From the NCBI GenBank assembly GCA_041661965.1, contig JBAZTH010000002.1:186001-250000 (forward strand): DNA of 64,000 nucleotides. The letters are read 5' to 3'. Made by a program: the position numbers and the translations under genes. Position 1 is the stretch's first letter. Each line of letters begins with the position of its first letter. Source of the stretch: Candidatus Margulisiibacteriota bacterium. Lineage in GTDB: Bacteria > Margulisbacteria > WOR-1 > O2-12-FULL-45-9 > XYB2-FULL-48-7. Below the pieces are notes generated by a model, which saw only the letters and a list, made by a program, of their open reading frames with translations, searched no databases and was not told the DNA's origin. Positions 17,378 to 25,667 of this stretch are shown here, in pieces.

Positions 17378-17390
17378 TACTAAATAACAA

Positions 17391-17422
17391 AGCGGGGCTC
17401 CAGCAGTAACTGAAGCCCCGCT
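17391..17422 (-). terminator. rho-independent terminator after barrel gene
   Basis: A stem AGCGGGGCT/AGCCCCGCT, extended by CAG/CTG, lies 8 bp after the stop of the 17430-18080 gene and is followed on the minus strand by TTTGTTATTT. Confidence 0.75.
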
Positions 17423-17429
17423 TATTCAA

Positions 17430-18080
17430 CTAGAGGATAAAGGAAACGCCGCCACCAAACTGGGGACTAGTGTAGCTCTGGGAACCAGCCGAGATTGTGT
17501 TTTGGGTATATTCAAGCATCACTGAACTATTAGAGGCCCAAGCATAGGCGCTCCCCAGCGTTAAGCTAACTTGGTTCGTTGGGTCATTTCCCGTTGCCTG
17601 TGACTGGAGATACCCCAAAGCAAAGTAGGGAGTAAACAAACCAAGCTTTTTGCTGACTTCCAGGCCAGCTAAATATTGTGAAATATTCCCCCCCGAAATT
17701 GGCACATTGGCGGTAACAGTAACCGACCTAATACCTACTTTTCCGGCAAGATCAACCGGGAAATCGTCGCCCGCTTTGGCTATTAAATATTGGGCCGACA
17801 GGCCGTAGGAAGTAAAACCAAGCGATATTCCAGCCAGCCCACCCACATTCGCGCTAGCCAAATTTAAATAAAGGTCAAGCTGATCGGTCAAACCGTAACC
17901 AAGATTAACCCCGTAAGTAGACAGATCCCCTACACCGGCAGTATTAATCTTAGTATCCTTGAAATAAACGCCATTGACCGAGTATTTACCCTGACCAATT
18001 GGATCCGCAGTCATTAAGATTTCCGCCGAAACTGAACAAGCCATCAACACTATAAGCATTAACATCGAAATAATTCTCAT
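17430..18080 (-). CDS. small outer-membrane beta-barrel protein
   Basis: A 216-residue exported protein: signal peptide about 1-19 (cut near VSA), then about ten to twelve amphipathic strands with Gly/Tyr turns (YGVNLGYGLTDQLDLYLNLA, FTPYFALGYLQSQ) and a C-terminal FGGGVSFIL strand, as in small outer-membrane barrels. The start at 18080 is set by GGAGG 8 nt upstream; an in-frame TTG would lie within that site. Transcribed alone: its own terminator follows and the repeat motifs at 18153 and 18189 lie upstream. Ligand unknown. Confidence 0.72.
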   Translation of the reverse strand: MRIISMLMLIVLMACSVSAEILMTADPIGQGKYSVNGVYFKDTKINTAGVGDLSTYGVNLGYGLTDQLDLYLNLASANVGGLAGISLGFTSYGLSAQYLIAKAGDDFPVDLAGKVGIRSVTVTANVPISGGNISQYLAGLEVSKKLGLFTPYFALGYLQSQATGNDPTNQVSLTLGSAYAWASNSSVMLEYTQNTISAGSQSYTSPQFGGGVSFIL

Positions 18081-18152
18081 TGTCTTTTCCTCCAAAATAT
18101 TCTTTTAACCATGGAACTGCTTCTCCTCTAACCACCCCCTTTACAAGGGATT

Positions 18153-18168
18153 AGCAATTTTATTGCCA
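18153..18168. repeat. 16-bp palindromic motif, copy 2
   Basis: Exact copy of AGCAATTTTATTGCCA, about 75 bp upstream of the 18080 start. Confidence 0.5.
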
Positions 18169-18188
18169 CAATTTAACAGGGGTAATAC

Positions 18189-18203
18189 GTCGACTTCTCG
18201 TCA
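18189..18203. repeat. 15-bp motif GTCGACTTCTCGTCA, copy 2
   Basis: Exact copy of the 15-mer at 17363-17377; here it lies 21 bp from the palindromic motif. Confidence 0.4.
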
Positions 18204-18220
18204 GTCACAAGAGGAAGCGG

Positions 18221-19036
18221 TTAGTAGGAATAGACCCAGCCGAGGGTCGCGGTCAATTCGGAGGTGTCATTGGTCGGCCATTTCGCGGTATCTGTTCCGG
18301 AAGTGATCCAGGGGGAACCATCGTAATGAAGGAAGCGGTACCCCAGGCTCGCCTCACAAAGCCATTCGTCCGCCAGGGAGTAATAAAACGATCCCTTGCC
18401 GTAAAACGAATAGCCGGGCGAAGTAAAATTAAACGCCGGCAAAGAGGTGTTAGTCGTTGCGACATTGACCGGGTAAAGGGCCCCGGCGGAGTAACCGAAC
18501 CAAACGGGTCGGCTCCCTTGGTTCCCTCTGACCTCGACAAAAAAGTTTTGGGAGATGATCGTCTCAACCGAGCGGCCGGTACTCTGGCGAACGCCGTTGA
18601 CGTAAAAATTCTCCCGGGTCTGCTCCGCTTTGGAAAGCGACAGCCCGGATAAGATTTCCAGCCGGGGGGAAAAAGAGTAACCGCCGTAAAAATCAAAGAC
18701 GGAAAAAATGTAGGACAAATCGTTGGTCTGGAATAGCGCGCCGTTAAAAGCCCAGCGCTCGGTCACGACCGAGGCGTAAACCGGGAAAAGAGAGCGGAAC
18801 CCGACGATCGAGTTGTTCCAGTACATTTCGATCCGGCCGCGCAGGGCATAAGTCAGGGGCGAAGCATCGGAATCAATCCGGCCGGTCGTCCCAGTCGACG
18901 GATTATTAAAATCGGGAACATGCTCCTGATAATTGAGCAGGCCAGCTCCTAGATCAAAACCGCCGAAAAAGCGGGGACCACCGGCAGCCCCGCTGCCGGC
19001 CATAACCACGCATAAAAGCAGCAGCAATAGTCTCAT
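18221..19036 (-). CDS. outer-membrane barrel protein, 271 aa
   Basis: An exported protein with a Leu-rich signal peptide (about 1-18) and a body of amphipathic strands with aromatic girdles (PRFFGGFDLGAGLLNY, FYGGYSFSPRLEILSGLSLS, YSFYGKGSFYYSLADEWLCEASLGYRF) ending in TATLGWVYSY, the aromatic terminal strand expected for recognition by the Bam machinery. No family recognised. The start overlaps the yggU stop (ATGA), so it is the last gene of a ybaB-yggU-barrel unit, an odd combination of housekeeping and envelope genes. Confidence 0.7.
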   Translation of the reverse strand: MRLLLLLLCVVMAGSGAAGGPRFFGGFDLGAGLLNYQEHVPDFNNPSTGTTGRIDSDASPLTYALRGRIEMYWNNSIVGFRSLFPVYASVVTERWAFNGALFQTNDLSYIFSVFDFYGGYSFSPRLEILSGLSLSKAEQTRENFYVNGVRQSTGRSVETIISQNFFVEVRGNQGSRPVWFGYSAGALYPVNVATTNTSLPAFNFTSPGYSFYGKGSFYYSLADEWLCEASLGYRFLHYDGSPWITSGTDTAKWPTNDTSELTATLGWVYSY

Positions 19037-19248
19037 TTGATCTCGACGACTTTTGTGCGGCTGGTCTCGCCGCGGACGATCCGGACGGCGCTCCGCTTCA
19101 CCGCGTAGTGTTCGGCCAGAAAATCGATCAGGGCGGCGTTGGCTTTCCCTTCAACCGGCGGGGCGTTGAGGTAAACTTTCACCCGCCCTCCTTCAGTCAC
19201 CAACCGCTCCTTCTTGGCGTTGGGAACGACCCTAACGGTTAGGAGCAT
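19033..19248 (-). CDS. yggU: YggU/DUF167 family protein
   Basis: A 71-residue DUF167 protein with the family pattern VRVVPNAKKERL...VKVYLNAPPVEGKANAALIDFLAEHYAVKRSAVRIVRGETSRTK split across the sequence. Biochemical role not established. The start at 19248 (MLLTVRV) is 1 nt after the ybaB stop; an upstream in-frame start lies within ybaB. A divergent relative is encoded at 32194-32406. Confidence 0.9.
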   Translation of the reverse strand: MLLTVRVVPNAKKERLVTEGGRVKVYLNAPPVEGKANAALIDFLAEHYAVKRSAVRIVRGETSRTKVVEIK

Positions 19249-19249
19249 C

Positions 19250-19534
19250 TTACATTCCCGGCAGGGAGAGTCCACCGGTCATTTTGGACATTCTTTTCGC
19301 CATGTCCTGCTTGGCGGTGTGCATTGTCTTGTTGACCGCCTCTTTGACCGCATGCTCGATCTTATTGATCGCCAGATCGGGCTGGATCTTGATCTCCAAA
19401 ATATCCATTTCGCCGTTCACGACAACTTTCACGCCGCCGGCTTCCCCTTCGTAACGGGCCCGCTGCATCTCTTTCTTGATCTCGTTGGCCTGTTTGATCA
19501 TCTCCGCCATTTTACCTAAATTACCAAAAACCAT
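19250..19534 (-). CDS. ybaB: nucleoid-associated protein YbaB/EbfC
   Basis: A 94-residue YbaB/EbfC protein, a small dimeric DNA-binding protein. Visible are the N-terminal helix MAEMIKQANEIKKEMQRA, the sheet VKVVVNGEMDILEIKI, the helix IEHAVKEAVNKTMHTAKQ and a Met/Gly-rich tail. The start at 19534 is fixed by GGAGG 7 nt upstream. It begins the ybaB-yggU-barrel unit. dnaX and recR, its common partners, are absent here. Confidence 0.92.
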   Translation of the reverse strand: MVFGNLGKMAEMIKQANEIKKEMQRARYEGEAGGVKVVVNGEMDILEIKIQPDLAINKIEHAVKEAVNKTMHTAKQDMAKRMSKMTGGLSLPGM

Positions 19535-19595
19535 AATCGCGCCTCCGTTATTTTGATCCCCTAATTTTAGCACACGCCGCCAGCGAAACCAGACC

Positions 19596-19623
19596 TTGAC
19601 ATCCTCTTGGGATAATTTATGAT
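19596..19623 (+). promoter_or_regulatory. sigma-70 promoter
   Basis: TTGACA (19596-19601), a 16 bp spacer and TATGAT (19618-19623), followed by a GGAGGG ribosome-binding site at about 19633 and the GTG start at 19648. This is a leadered gene, unlike the leaderless housekeeping genes. Confidence 0.6.
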
Positions 19624-19647
19624 TATTTCCGGAGGGATTTTATCTCC

Positions 19648-20250
19648 GTGAAAAAGCTGATCGCCTTATTACTACTGATAATCTTTGCCTTGGCCTGCGC
19701 CGAACCGGCGGCGGCCGCCCAAAAAAAGCGCCGCTATTACAGCCGGATCAAATTCAACGGCCCGGCCGGCATGCGGCGAACGACTGTCCACCCCGTCTTT
19801 CCGACCGACGGGAAAAAACTCAAGACCCCGGTCAAAAAAACCACCCGCCCGAAAGCCGTCGGCAAAAAACGCCCGATCATTGAGGTCCTGAAAAAACCAC
19901 CACCCCCGCCCCGGCGTTACCTGATCCCGGCGGCCGGCGCCGGGAACGAAACATTCTTGCTCGGTCTAAATTACCAGCAACGGCTCGCCGGTAAGCTGAA
20001 CTTTTTGATCGGCGGCGGTTACGGCTTCCGGCGCGCTAACTCCTCGTTCACCTTCAAAGCCGGGGGACTGATCGACCTGGCCAACAATTTTTTTGCCGGA
20101 GCCGCGCTCGACATCGCCAATTACGCCGACAAGGACGCCAGCGGGCTCGGCCTCTTCGCCGGTAAAAATTGGGACCGGCTCCATTTCTCGATCGGTTACA
20201 GCTCCGCCCTCGGCTTTAACGCCCTGGGGGGATATTCCCTGATCATTTAA
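19648..20250 (+). CDS. exported protein with basic linker and barrel-like domain
   Basis: A 200-residue protein starting at GTG with a clear GGAGGG site. Signal peptide about 1-24 (cut near AAAA); residues 25-95 form a very basic, Pro-rich linker (KKTTRPKAVGKKRPIIEVLKK, PPPPPRRY); the rest is Gly-rich beta sequence (ETFLLGLNYQQRLAGKLNFLIGGGYGF ... LGGYSLII in pieces), like a small barrel. The next gene has the same three-part design but little direct identity, so they look like diverged paralogues. Basic plus poly-Pro segments suggest spanning or binding peptidoglycan; inference only. Confidence 0.65.
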   Translation: MKKLIALLLLIIFALACAEPAAAAQKKRRYYSRIKFNGPAGMRRTTVHPVFPTDGKKLKTPVKKTTRPKAVGKKRPIIEVLKKPPPPPRRYLIPAAGAGNETFLLGLNYQQRLAGKLNFLIGGGYGFRRANSSFTFKAGGLIDLANNFFAGAALDIANYADKDASGLGLFAGKNWDRLHFSIGYSSALGFNALGGYSLII

Positions 20251-20258
20251 GGAGAAAA

Positions 20259-20975
20259 ATGAAAAAAAGCCTTCTGTTTTCGCTCGTTATCCTGCTTTTG
20301 TCGGGACTGATCGTTCCGGTCTTTGCGGCCGATACCGACAAAATCGCCGCCATAAAAAAAGAGCTGACCAGGTTGAACAAATCTTACGGCAAAGCCAAAA
20401 GCGCCTGGCAAAAGAAACAGATCGCCGACAAGATGCTGGCATACAAGGCGCGGCTCAAAATCCTGCAAGCTCCGCCGCCCACTCCGGTCGAAATCACGCC
20501 CGCGCCGGCCGTATCGGCCGAAACTTTCAGAAGCTGGGTCAGCGTCGCTCCATCGCCGGAAACGATACCGGTCAGGCTCGCCCCCGCTCCGCCGCCGCAC
20601 CAAAAAAGGCTAATTATGCCGCAGTTCGGGTGGGTCGCTTCGACTATTTATATCGGCGGCGAATACCTCTTCTTCCCAACCCCGAATTTCAACCTGATGA
20701 TGAACGTTGGCTACGGTTACGGCGGGGACTACTCCCTGACCGCGCTGGGGATTGGGGCCTTGTTCAATACCGGAGCCGATACTTTTGTGGAGACGACCGT
20801 GGCCATGGCCAATTATTCCAAGCGGGTCGGCAATGTCCCGGGAATTCAGGGGGCGGTCGAAGGAACCGCGACCGGCATCGGTCTTTACGGGGGAGAGAAC
20901 ATCGGCGACTGGCAGGTCAAAGTCGGCTTCTCGACCGCCATGGGGATCGGGATCACGACCGGCTACCGCTTCTAA
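20259..20975 (+). CDS. exported coiled-coil/Pro-rich/barrel-like protein
   Basis: A 238-residue protein: signal peptide about 1-23 (VFA), a charged helix at about 25-70 (KIAAIKKELTRLNKSYGKAK) that could form a coiled coil, a Pro/Ala linker (APPPTPVEITPAPAV, RLAPAPPPHQK), then a Gly/aromatic beta domain ending GIGITTGYRF with a terminal Phe as in outer-membrane barrels. It follows its paralogue by 8 bp with an AAGGAG site, so the two are an operon. It converges on the HIT gene with a 4 bp overlap. Possibly ties outer membrane to cell wall. Confidence 0.65.
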   Translation: MKKSLLFSLVILLLSGLIVPVFAADTDKIAAIKKELTRLNKSYGKAKSAWQKKQIADKMLAYKARLKILQAPPPTPVEITPAPAVSAETFRSWVSVAPSPETIPVRLAPAPPPHQKRLIMPQFGWVASTIYIGGEYLFFPTPNFNLMMNVGYGYGGDYSLTALGIGALFNTGADTFVETTVAMANYSKRVGNVPGIQGAVEGTATGIGLYGGENIGDWQVKVGFSTAMGIGITTGYRF

Positions 20976-21304
20976 CCCGGCGGCCAGGCGAAATCTCGGC
21001 CGCCAAGCAGATGAAAATGAACATGATCGACGGCTTGTCCCGCCGCCGGCCCATGATTGACCACGACCCGAAAACCGCTCTCGAAGACCCCGTTATCCTT
21101 CGCTAATTTGGCCGCCAGCCGGTAAGCCAAGCCGACGACCGTTTGGTCTTTTAGTTCTTCCACGAATTTGGCGTGTTCCCTGGGGACAATGAGGATATGG
21201 ACCGGCGCTTGCGGGGCAACGTCGCTGAAGGCCAAAAGTTTATCGTCTTCATAGACGATCTTGGCCGGGATCTCTTTCTTAATTATTTTACAAAAGACGC
21301 ACAT
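20972..21304 (-). CDS. HIT-family nucleotide hydrolase
   Basis: A 110-residue histidine-triad protein of the HinT/PKCI branch, which hydrolyses nucleoside phosphoramidates. The N-terminus CVFCKIIKKEIPAKIVYEDD carries the Cys pair often seen in this branch, and the triad is HVHFHLLGGR. It follows the NHL gene by 1 bp on the same strand, downstream of trpC. The cellular substrate is uncertain, as for most family members. Confidence 0.92.
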   Translation of the reverse strand: MCVFCKIIKKEIPAKIVYEDDKLLAFSDVAPQAPVHILIVPREHAKFVEELKDQTVVGLAYRLAAKLAKDNGVFESGFRVVVNHGPAAGQAVDHVHFHLLGGRDFAWPPG

Positions 21305-21305
21305 C

Positions 21306-22274
21306 TTAATTGATCTTAAGCTCGACTATCCGATGGTTGCCGCTGTCGGCGACATAGAGCAGCCCTTTCCGGCCGAGAGATAAACCGAGCGGCCCATTGA
21401 ATTCCCCTTTGCCGAAACCTTTCTGCCCAAAGGAGAGAAGATGCTTGCCGTTCTTGGTGAAGAGGCAGATCCGGTTGTTGCCGGTATCGGAAACATACAC
21501 AAAGTTGTCGTCAACCGCCACTCCCTGGGGATTAAAAAGATCGCCCGGCCCCCGGCCCATTTGGCCGAAAGAGAGGATCGGCCGGCCGTCAAAATCATAT
21601 TTCTGGATCCGGTGGTTCCCGTAGTCGGCGACATAAAGGTAACGTTCTTTATCGACCGCCACGTCCATCGGCCGGCTTAAAAAACCGAGCCCAACCCCAA
21701 ATCCCCCGACCTGACCGGAGAACCGGCCCTGGTCGTCAAACTTCAAGATCCGGTCATTGCCGGAATCGGCGACATAAAGTCCCCCCCACTGGTCAACTTC
21801 GATCCCGGCCGGGTACTGCAGGGTCCGGAAGCCGACCTCGCCGGTCGCCACTTCACGGAGGTAGTTCCCCCGGATATCAAAGACCGAAACCCGGTTGTTG
21901 TCCCGCTCGCTGACGTAGACGCGGAAGTTAAAGTCGACCGCGACACTGACCGGAGAATTAAGCGCGCCGCGGTTCAGGCCAAAGGAACCAAACTGGTAGA
22001 TGAAACCGCCGTCGTTGTCGAGCCGCTGGACCCGGTTATTCCCGGTATCGGCCACAAAAAGGCTGAACAAGCCGGTCTCCAGGTCGCCGGAAAGAGGGAT
22101 TTTGACGTCTTGAGGGTAAAAGAATTGCCGTTCGGCCGAACCGGGAAGCCCGAACTCGCGGGAAGTCTCGATCTTCGGAATAATGATCTCTTTGTCTTCG
22201 GGGACCTCGCCCATCGCGAAAGCGGCGGATACAAGCAGGCCAACAAGGCAGAAGGTAAGCAGTTTCTCCGTCAT
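21306..22274 (-). CDS. secreted NHL-repeat protein
   Basis: A 322-residue exported protein with signal peptide (about 1-20) and five to six NHL repeats of about 45 residues (YVADSGNDRILKFD, YVADYGNHRIQKYD, YVSDTGNNRICLF, YVADSGNHRIVEL), forming a six-bladed propeller. NHL propellers are usually binding platforms. Its ATG directly follows the trpC stop (TAAATG). No catalytic residues apparent. The link between a secreted propeller, trpC and a HIT protein is probably only transcriptional. Confidence 0.85.
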   Translation of the reverse strand: MTEKLLTFCLVGLLVSAAFAMGEVPEDKEIIIPKIETSREFGLPGSAERQFFYPQDVKIPLSGDLETGLFSLFVADTGNNRVQRLDNDGGFIYQFGSFGLNRGALNSPVSVAVDFNFRVYVSERDNNRVSVFDIRGNYLREVATGEVGFRTLQYPAGIEVDQWGGLYVADSGNDRILKFDDQGRFSGQVGGFGVGLGFLSRPMDVAVDKERYLYVADYGNHRIQKYDFDGRPILSFGQMGRGPGDLFNPQGVAVDDNFVYVSDTGNNRICLFTKNGKHLLSFGQKGFGKGEFNGPLGLSLGRKGLLYVADSGNHRIVELKIN

Positions 22275-23051
22275 TTAGCCGATCAGCTCCTTCGCTTTAG
22301 TTTTAATTTCCGAACTGACCAGCAAACTTTCGCCGACCAAAACAGCGTCGACTCCGGCGGCGTGCAGTTTGGCGGTTTCCACGCCGCTCTTAATGCCGCT
22401 TTCCGACACGACCACCAGGTTTTTTAATTGGGGGAGCGTTTTCAGCAGATAATAGGTGATCTGCAGGTTAACGGTCAAAGCGTCCAGGTCGCGGTTGTTG
22501 ATGCCGACGATCTCGGCCCCCGCGTTCATCGCCCGCTGGGCTTCCGCCAGATCATGGACCTCGACCAGCGCCTGCAGATGGAGCGTTTTGGCCAGCGCCA
22601 GAAAGCGCTTGAGCTCTTCGTCGGTCAAGATCCGGACAATGAGCAAAACGGCGTCCGCCCCGGCCAGGCGGGCTTCGTAGATCTGGACTTCGTCGACGAT
22701 AAAATCCTTGCGCAGGAGCGGCAGGGCGGCTTTTTTCCGAATATCTTTAAGGTATTCTAATTTCCCTTGGAAATATTTCTGATCGGTCAGGACCGAGATC
22801 GCCGCCGCGCCGGCCGCTTCGTATTCCTTGGCCAGGGCGACCGGGTTAAAATCTTCCCGGATCACGCCGGCCGAGGGAGAGGCTTTTTTAACTTCGGCGA
22901 TCAGGGCGAGTTTTTTTCTTTTCAGGGCTTTTTTGAAGTCGTGGGGCTTGGGGAGTTTGGCGATCGCTTTCAGGGTTTTATCGAGGTCGAAGGTCAGTTT
23001 GAGAGCGGCCACTTCCTGACGCTTGTTAAAGACAATATCGTCTAAATTCAT
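22275..23051 (-). CDS. trpC: indole-3-glycerol phosphate synthase
   Basis: TrpC (258 residues) closes CdRP to indole-3-glycerol phosphate in tryptophan synthesis. The TIM-barrel motifs are clear: AEVKKASPSAGVI (phosphate/catalytic Lys), LRKDFIVDEVQIYEARLAGADAVLLI, LVEVHD, EIVGINNRDLDAL and VVSESGI. The start at 23051 is where the family begins; the minus-strand TATTAT (23062-23057) ends 5 nt before it, implying a leaderless message. No other trp gene is in the window, so the pathway is dispersed or incomplete. Confidence 0.95.
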   Translation of the reverse strand: MNLDDIVFNKRQEVAALKLTFDLDKTLKAIAKLPKPHDFKKALKRKKLALIAEVKKASPSAGVIREDFNPVALAKEYEAAGAAAISVLTDQKYFQGKLEYLKDIRKKAALPLLRKDFIVDEVQIYEARLAGADAVLLIVRILTDEELKRFLALAKTLHLQALVEVHDLAEAQRAMNAGAEIVGINNRDLDALTVNLQITYYLLKTLPQLKNLVVVSESGIKSGVETAKLHAAGVDAVLVGESLLVSSEIKTKAKELIG

Positions 23052-23067
23052 GGTGTATAATAGTACC
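23052..23067. promoter_or_regulatory. overlapping divergent -10 boxes of trpC and rsmH
   Basis: The trpC and rsmH start codons are separated by 16 bp. Within them TATAAT (23056-23061, plus) and TATTAT (23062-23057, minus) overlap almost completely, 6 and 5 nt from the respective start codons. Both genes must have their promoter -35 regions inside the other gene, and RNA polymerase could serve only one at a time. Confidence 0.6.
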
Positions 23068-23946
23068 ATGGCAGGGTCACTATATCAACACACACCGGTA
23101 ATGCCGGGCGAGGTCTTGGCTTATCTCAATCTCCCGCCGGACGGGACTTTCGTCGACTGCACCCTGGGGGGTGGGGGGCACATCGCAGCGTTACTGCGAA
23201 ATGACCAATATCCAATGACAAATGTCAAAATAATCGCCTTCGACCAAGATAGCAACGCGATCGCCGCGGCGCAAGAAACCTTGAAAGCGCATTCCGGCAT
23301 CGAGTATATCCACGATAATTTTGCGAATTTGAAACAATACATTAAACAACCGGTCGACGGGATCCTCTTTGACCTTGGGGTCTCTTCCCATCAGATCGAC
23401 GAACCGGGTCGGGGGTTCAGCCTCCAGCACGATGGACCGCTCGATATGCGGATGGACCAGCGGCAACCTTTATCAGCCAAGGGGATCATTAACAATTACG
23501 CGCCGGAAGAGCTGGCCCGGATCTTCTTCGACTACGGGGAAGAGCGCTTTTCCCGGCGAATCGCCAAACGGATCGCCAACACCAGGGAAAAAACACCGAT
23601 CGAAACGACCGGCCAGCTAAAAGAGATCGTCGAATTGTCGATCCACTCCTGGAAGAAACGGGAATCGGTCACCCGGATCTTTCAAGCGCTGCGGATCGCC
23701 GTCAACGGCGAACTGGAAAAACTCGCCCGCGCGCTGGAGTCGGCCGATCTTCTGCTCAAACCGGGCGGACGGCTCGTTATTCTCTCTTACCATTCGCTGG
23801 AAGACCGGATCGTCAAGCATTTCATCCGGGAGCAGCGCGAAACCCTGAAAGTTCTGACCAAGAAACCGGTTTTAGCGGGCGAGGCGGAAATAGCGGTCAA
23901 CCCGCGGGCCCGCAGCGCCAAGCTCCGGGCGGCGGAGAAGCTGTGA
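23068..23946 (+). CDS. rsmH: 16S rRNA (cytosine(1402)-N(4))-methyltransferase
   Basis: RsmH/MraW (292 residues), which N4-methylates C1402 of 16S rRNA. Family segments: HTPVMPGEVLAYL, FVDCTLGGGGH (SAM site), FDQD, GILFDLGVSSHQID, GRGFSL, PLDMRMD, RIFQALRIAVNGEL and ILSYHSLEDRIVKH. The start at 23068 follows a TATAAT by 6 nt. The stretch at about 44-55 (NDQYPMTNVK) is encoded by CCAATGACAAATGTC-type sequence resembling a dispersed repeat. It is followed by ftsL with a GTGA overlap, as at the start of dcw clusters, though no further dcw genes follow. Confidence 0.95.
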   Translation: MAGSLYQHTPVMPGEVLAYLNLPPDGTFVDCTLGGGGHIAALLRNDQYPMTNVKIIAFDQDSNAIAAAQETLKAHSGIEYIHDNFANLKQYIKQPVDGILFDLGVSSHQIDEPGRGFSLQHDGPLDMRMDQRQPLSAKGIINNYAPEELARIFFDYGEERFSRRIAKRIANTREKTPIETTGQLKEIVELSIHSWKKRESVTRIFQALRIAVNGELEKLARALESADLLLKPGGRLVILSYHSLEDRIVKHFIREQRETLKVLTKKPVLAGEAEIAVNPRARSAKLRAAEKL

Positions 23947-24221
23947 AATTCAAACAGATCTTAATGGGGCTGGGCTTTTTTCTCCTGCTTTGCGGCATTC
24001 ATCTATTCTTCAACGCCCAGAACATCCGGCTGAAATACGAGGTAACCGATCTGAAGATCCGACATCAGGAATTGATCAGCCGGAACCGGGAACTCGGAAC
24101 CAAGATCGCCATCATCGAAAACCTCGATTCGATCGACCAGATCGCCAAAAGCCGCCTAAATATGTATTATCCCGAAGAGATTACCTACGTGGTACCGTCT
24201 AAAGAAGTCGTGGTATACTAA
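23943..24221 (+). CDS. ftsL: FtsL/DivIC-like cell division protein
   Basis: A 92-residue bitopic membrane protein: a short N-terminus, one membrane helix (ILMGLGFFLLLCGIHLFF), then a coiled coil (NIRLKYEVTDLKIRHQELISRNRELG) and the LDSIDQIAKSRLNM motif typical of FtsL/DivIC septal proteins. The GTG start overlaps the rsmH stop (GTGA). Gene order rsmH-ftsL matches classic dcw clusters, which supports the call; but no penicillin-binding protein gene follows, gltX does. The sequence is too divergent to separate FtsL from DivIC with certainty. Confidence 0.8.
   Translation: MKFKQILMGLGFFLLLCGIHLFFNAQNIRLKYEVTDLKIRHQELISRNRELGTKIAIIENLDSIDQIAKSRLNMYYPEEITYVVPSKEVVVY
24211..24219 (+). promoter_or_regulatory. 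extended -10 of gltX, leaderless
   Basis: TGG-TATACT at the end of ftsL, 8 nt before the gltX ATG. No Shine-Dalgarno intervenes. Confidence 0.5.
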
Positions 24222-24227
24222 TTAATC

Positions 24228-25667
24228 ATGGTTAGAGTACGTTTTGCCCCGTCACCGACCGGCGCCCTCCACATTGGCGGAGCCCGAACCGCTTTGTTCA
24301 ACTGGCTCTTTGCCAGGCACATGAAGGGGAAATTTATCCTCCGGATCGAAGATACCGACCGGGAACGCTCTACTCTGGAATCGAACAAAGCGATCTTTGA
24401 CGGCCTGGAATGGCTTGGCCTCGATTGGGACGAAGGGCCCAAGGTCGGCGGCTCATTCGGCCCCTACTTTCAGACCGAACGGGTTGAAATTCATCGCCAG
24501 CAGATCCAAAAGCTGGTCGACGAAGGGAAAGCCTACTATTGCTTCTGCTCCCCTCAAGAGCTGGCCCAAAAAAGGCAAGAGGCGGAGGCCAGGAAAGAGG
24601 CGCCAAGGTATGACGGCTCCTGCCGGAAGCTCTCCGACGCCGAAATCAAAGAGAAACTAGCGAGCGGCTGTCCGAAAGTCGTCCGCTTTCTCCTCCCGGC
24701 GGTCGGCAAGACCGTCGTCAACGACCTGATCCGCGGTCCGGTCACCTTCCAAAACGAGGTCCTCGACGATTTCGTGATTCTCAAATCGGACGGCTTCCCG
24801 ACTTATAACTTCGCCTGCGTGGTCGACGACCACCTGATGGAGATCACCCACGTGATCCGCGGCGACGACCACTTATCCAACACCCCGCGCCAGATCCTTC
24901 TCTACCAGGCCTTTGGCTGGGGCTTGCCGCAGTTTGCCCACATTCCGATGATCCTGGGGAAAGACAAAGCCCGGCTTAGTAAGCGCCACGGCGCGACCTC
25001 GGTCATCGAATACGATAAGATCGGCTACCTCCCCGAAGCGATGATCAACTACATCGCCCGGCTCGGCTGGGGCTACGGCGACGAAGAGGTTTTTAGCCGC
25101 CAGGAGCTGATCGAGAAGTTTTCGCTCGAAGGGGTCGGGAAAAATCCGGCGGTCTTCGACATGGACAAGCTCAACTGGCTCAACGGCCAGTATATCCGAA
25201 AGATGATGCCGGAACGGCTCTTTGACCTCTGTGAACCAATGTTAATCGCCGCTTACGGCCATCAGGACCTGGCTTATCTTGCCAATGTCGTGAAACTCTT
25301 CCAGGACCGGCTGGTCCTTTTCCCCGACATCGTCGCGCTGTCGGAATATTTTTTCAAGGACGACTTCCAATACGACCCCAAGGGAGTGGAGAAGCACTTC
25401 AAAACGGAGTTAGCGAAGCCTATTTTGACCGCGCTGAAAGAAAAGCTTGCCGCGCTCGAACCTTTCACCAAGGAAACGATCGAACCGCTTTTCAAAGGGA
25501 TCGCGACGGAGATGAACGTGAAACTCGGCGTCGTCATCCACCCCTGCCGTCTCGCCCTCTCCGGCCGCTCGGAAACTCCGCCGATGTATGACGTGGTGGA
25601 ATTGCTGGGAAAAAAGAAGGTTATCGAACGTCTGGAGAAAGCCCTAAAATCTGATCGCGTGGCCTAG
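24228..25667 (+). CDS. gltX: glutamate-tRNA ligase
   Basis: Class I glutamyl-tRNA synthetase (479 residues). HIGH-type motif in RFAPSPTGALHIGGARTAL (about 3-21), KMSKS-type motif as KARLSKRHGATSV (about 246), plus the RIEDTDRERS and GDDHLSNTPRQ segments. The C-terminal helical anticodon-binding region is present, so the length is normal. It may be non-discriminating (also charging tRNA-Gln), which cannot be decided here. The last 24 bp overlap a 31-residue ORF on the other strand. Confidence 0.96.
   Translation: MVRVRFAPSPTGALHIGGARTALFNWLFARHMKGKFILRIEDTDRERSTLESNKAIFDGLEWLGLDWDEGPKVGGSFGPYFQTERVEIHRQQIQKLVDEGKAYYCFCSPQELAQKRQEAEARKEAPRYDGSCRKLSDAEIKEKLASGCPKVVRFLLPAVGKTVVNDLIRGPVTFQNEVLDDFVILKSDGFPTYNFACVVDDHLMEITHVIRGDDHLSNTPRQILLYQAFGWGLPQFAHIPMILGKDKARLSKRHGATSVIEYDKIGYLPEAMINYIARLGWGYGDEEVFSRQELIEKFSLEGVGKNPAVFDMDKLNWLNGQYIRKMMPERLFDLCEPMLIAAYGHQDLAYLANVVKLFQDRLVLFPDIVALSEYFFKDDFQYDPKGVEKHFKTELAKPILTALKEKLAALEPFTKETIEPLFKGIATEMNVKLGVVIHPCRLALSGRSETPPMYDVVELLGKKKVIERLEKALKSDRVA

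Noticed and set aside
19596..19616. TTGACA with GATAAT as the promoter pair
   Set aside because: The spacer would be 9 bp; TATGAT at 16 bp was used instead.
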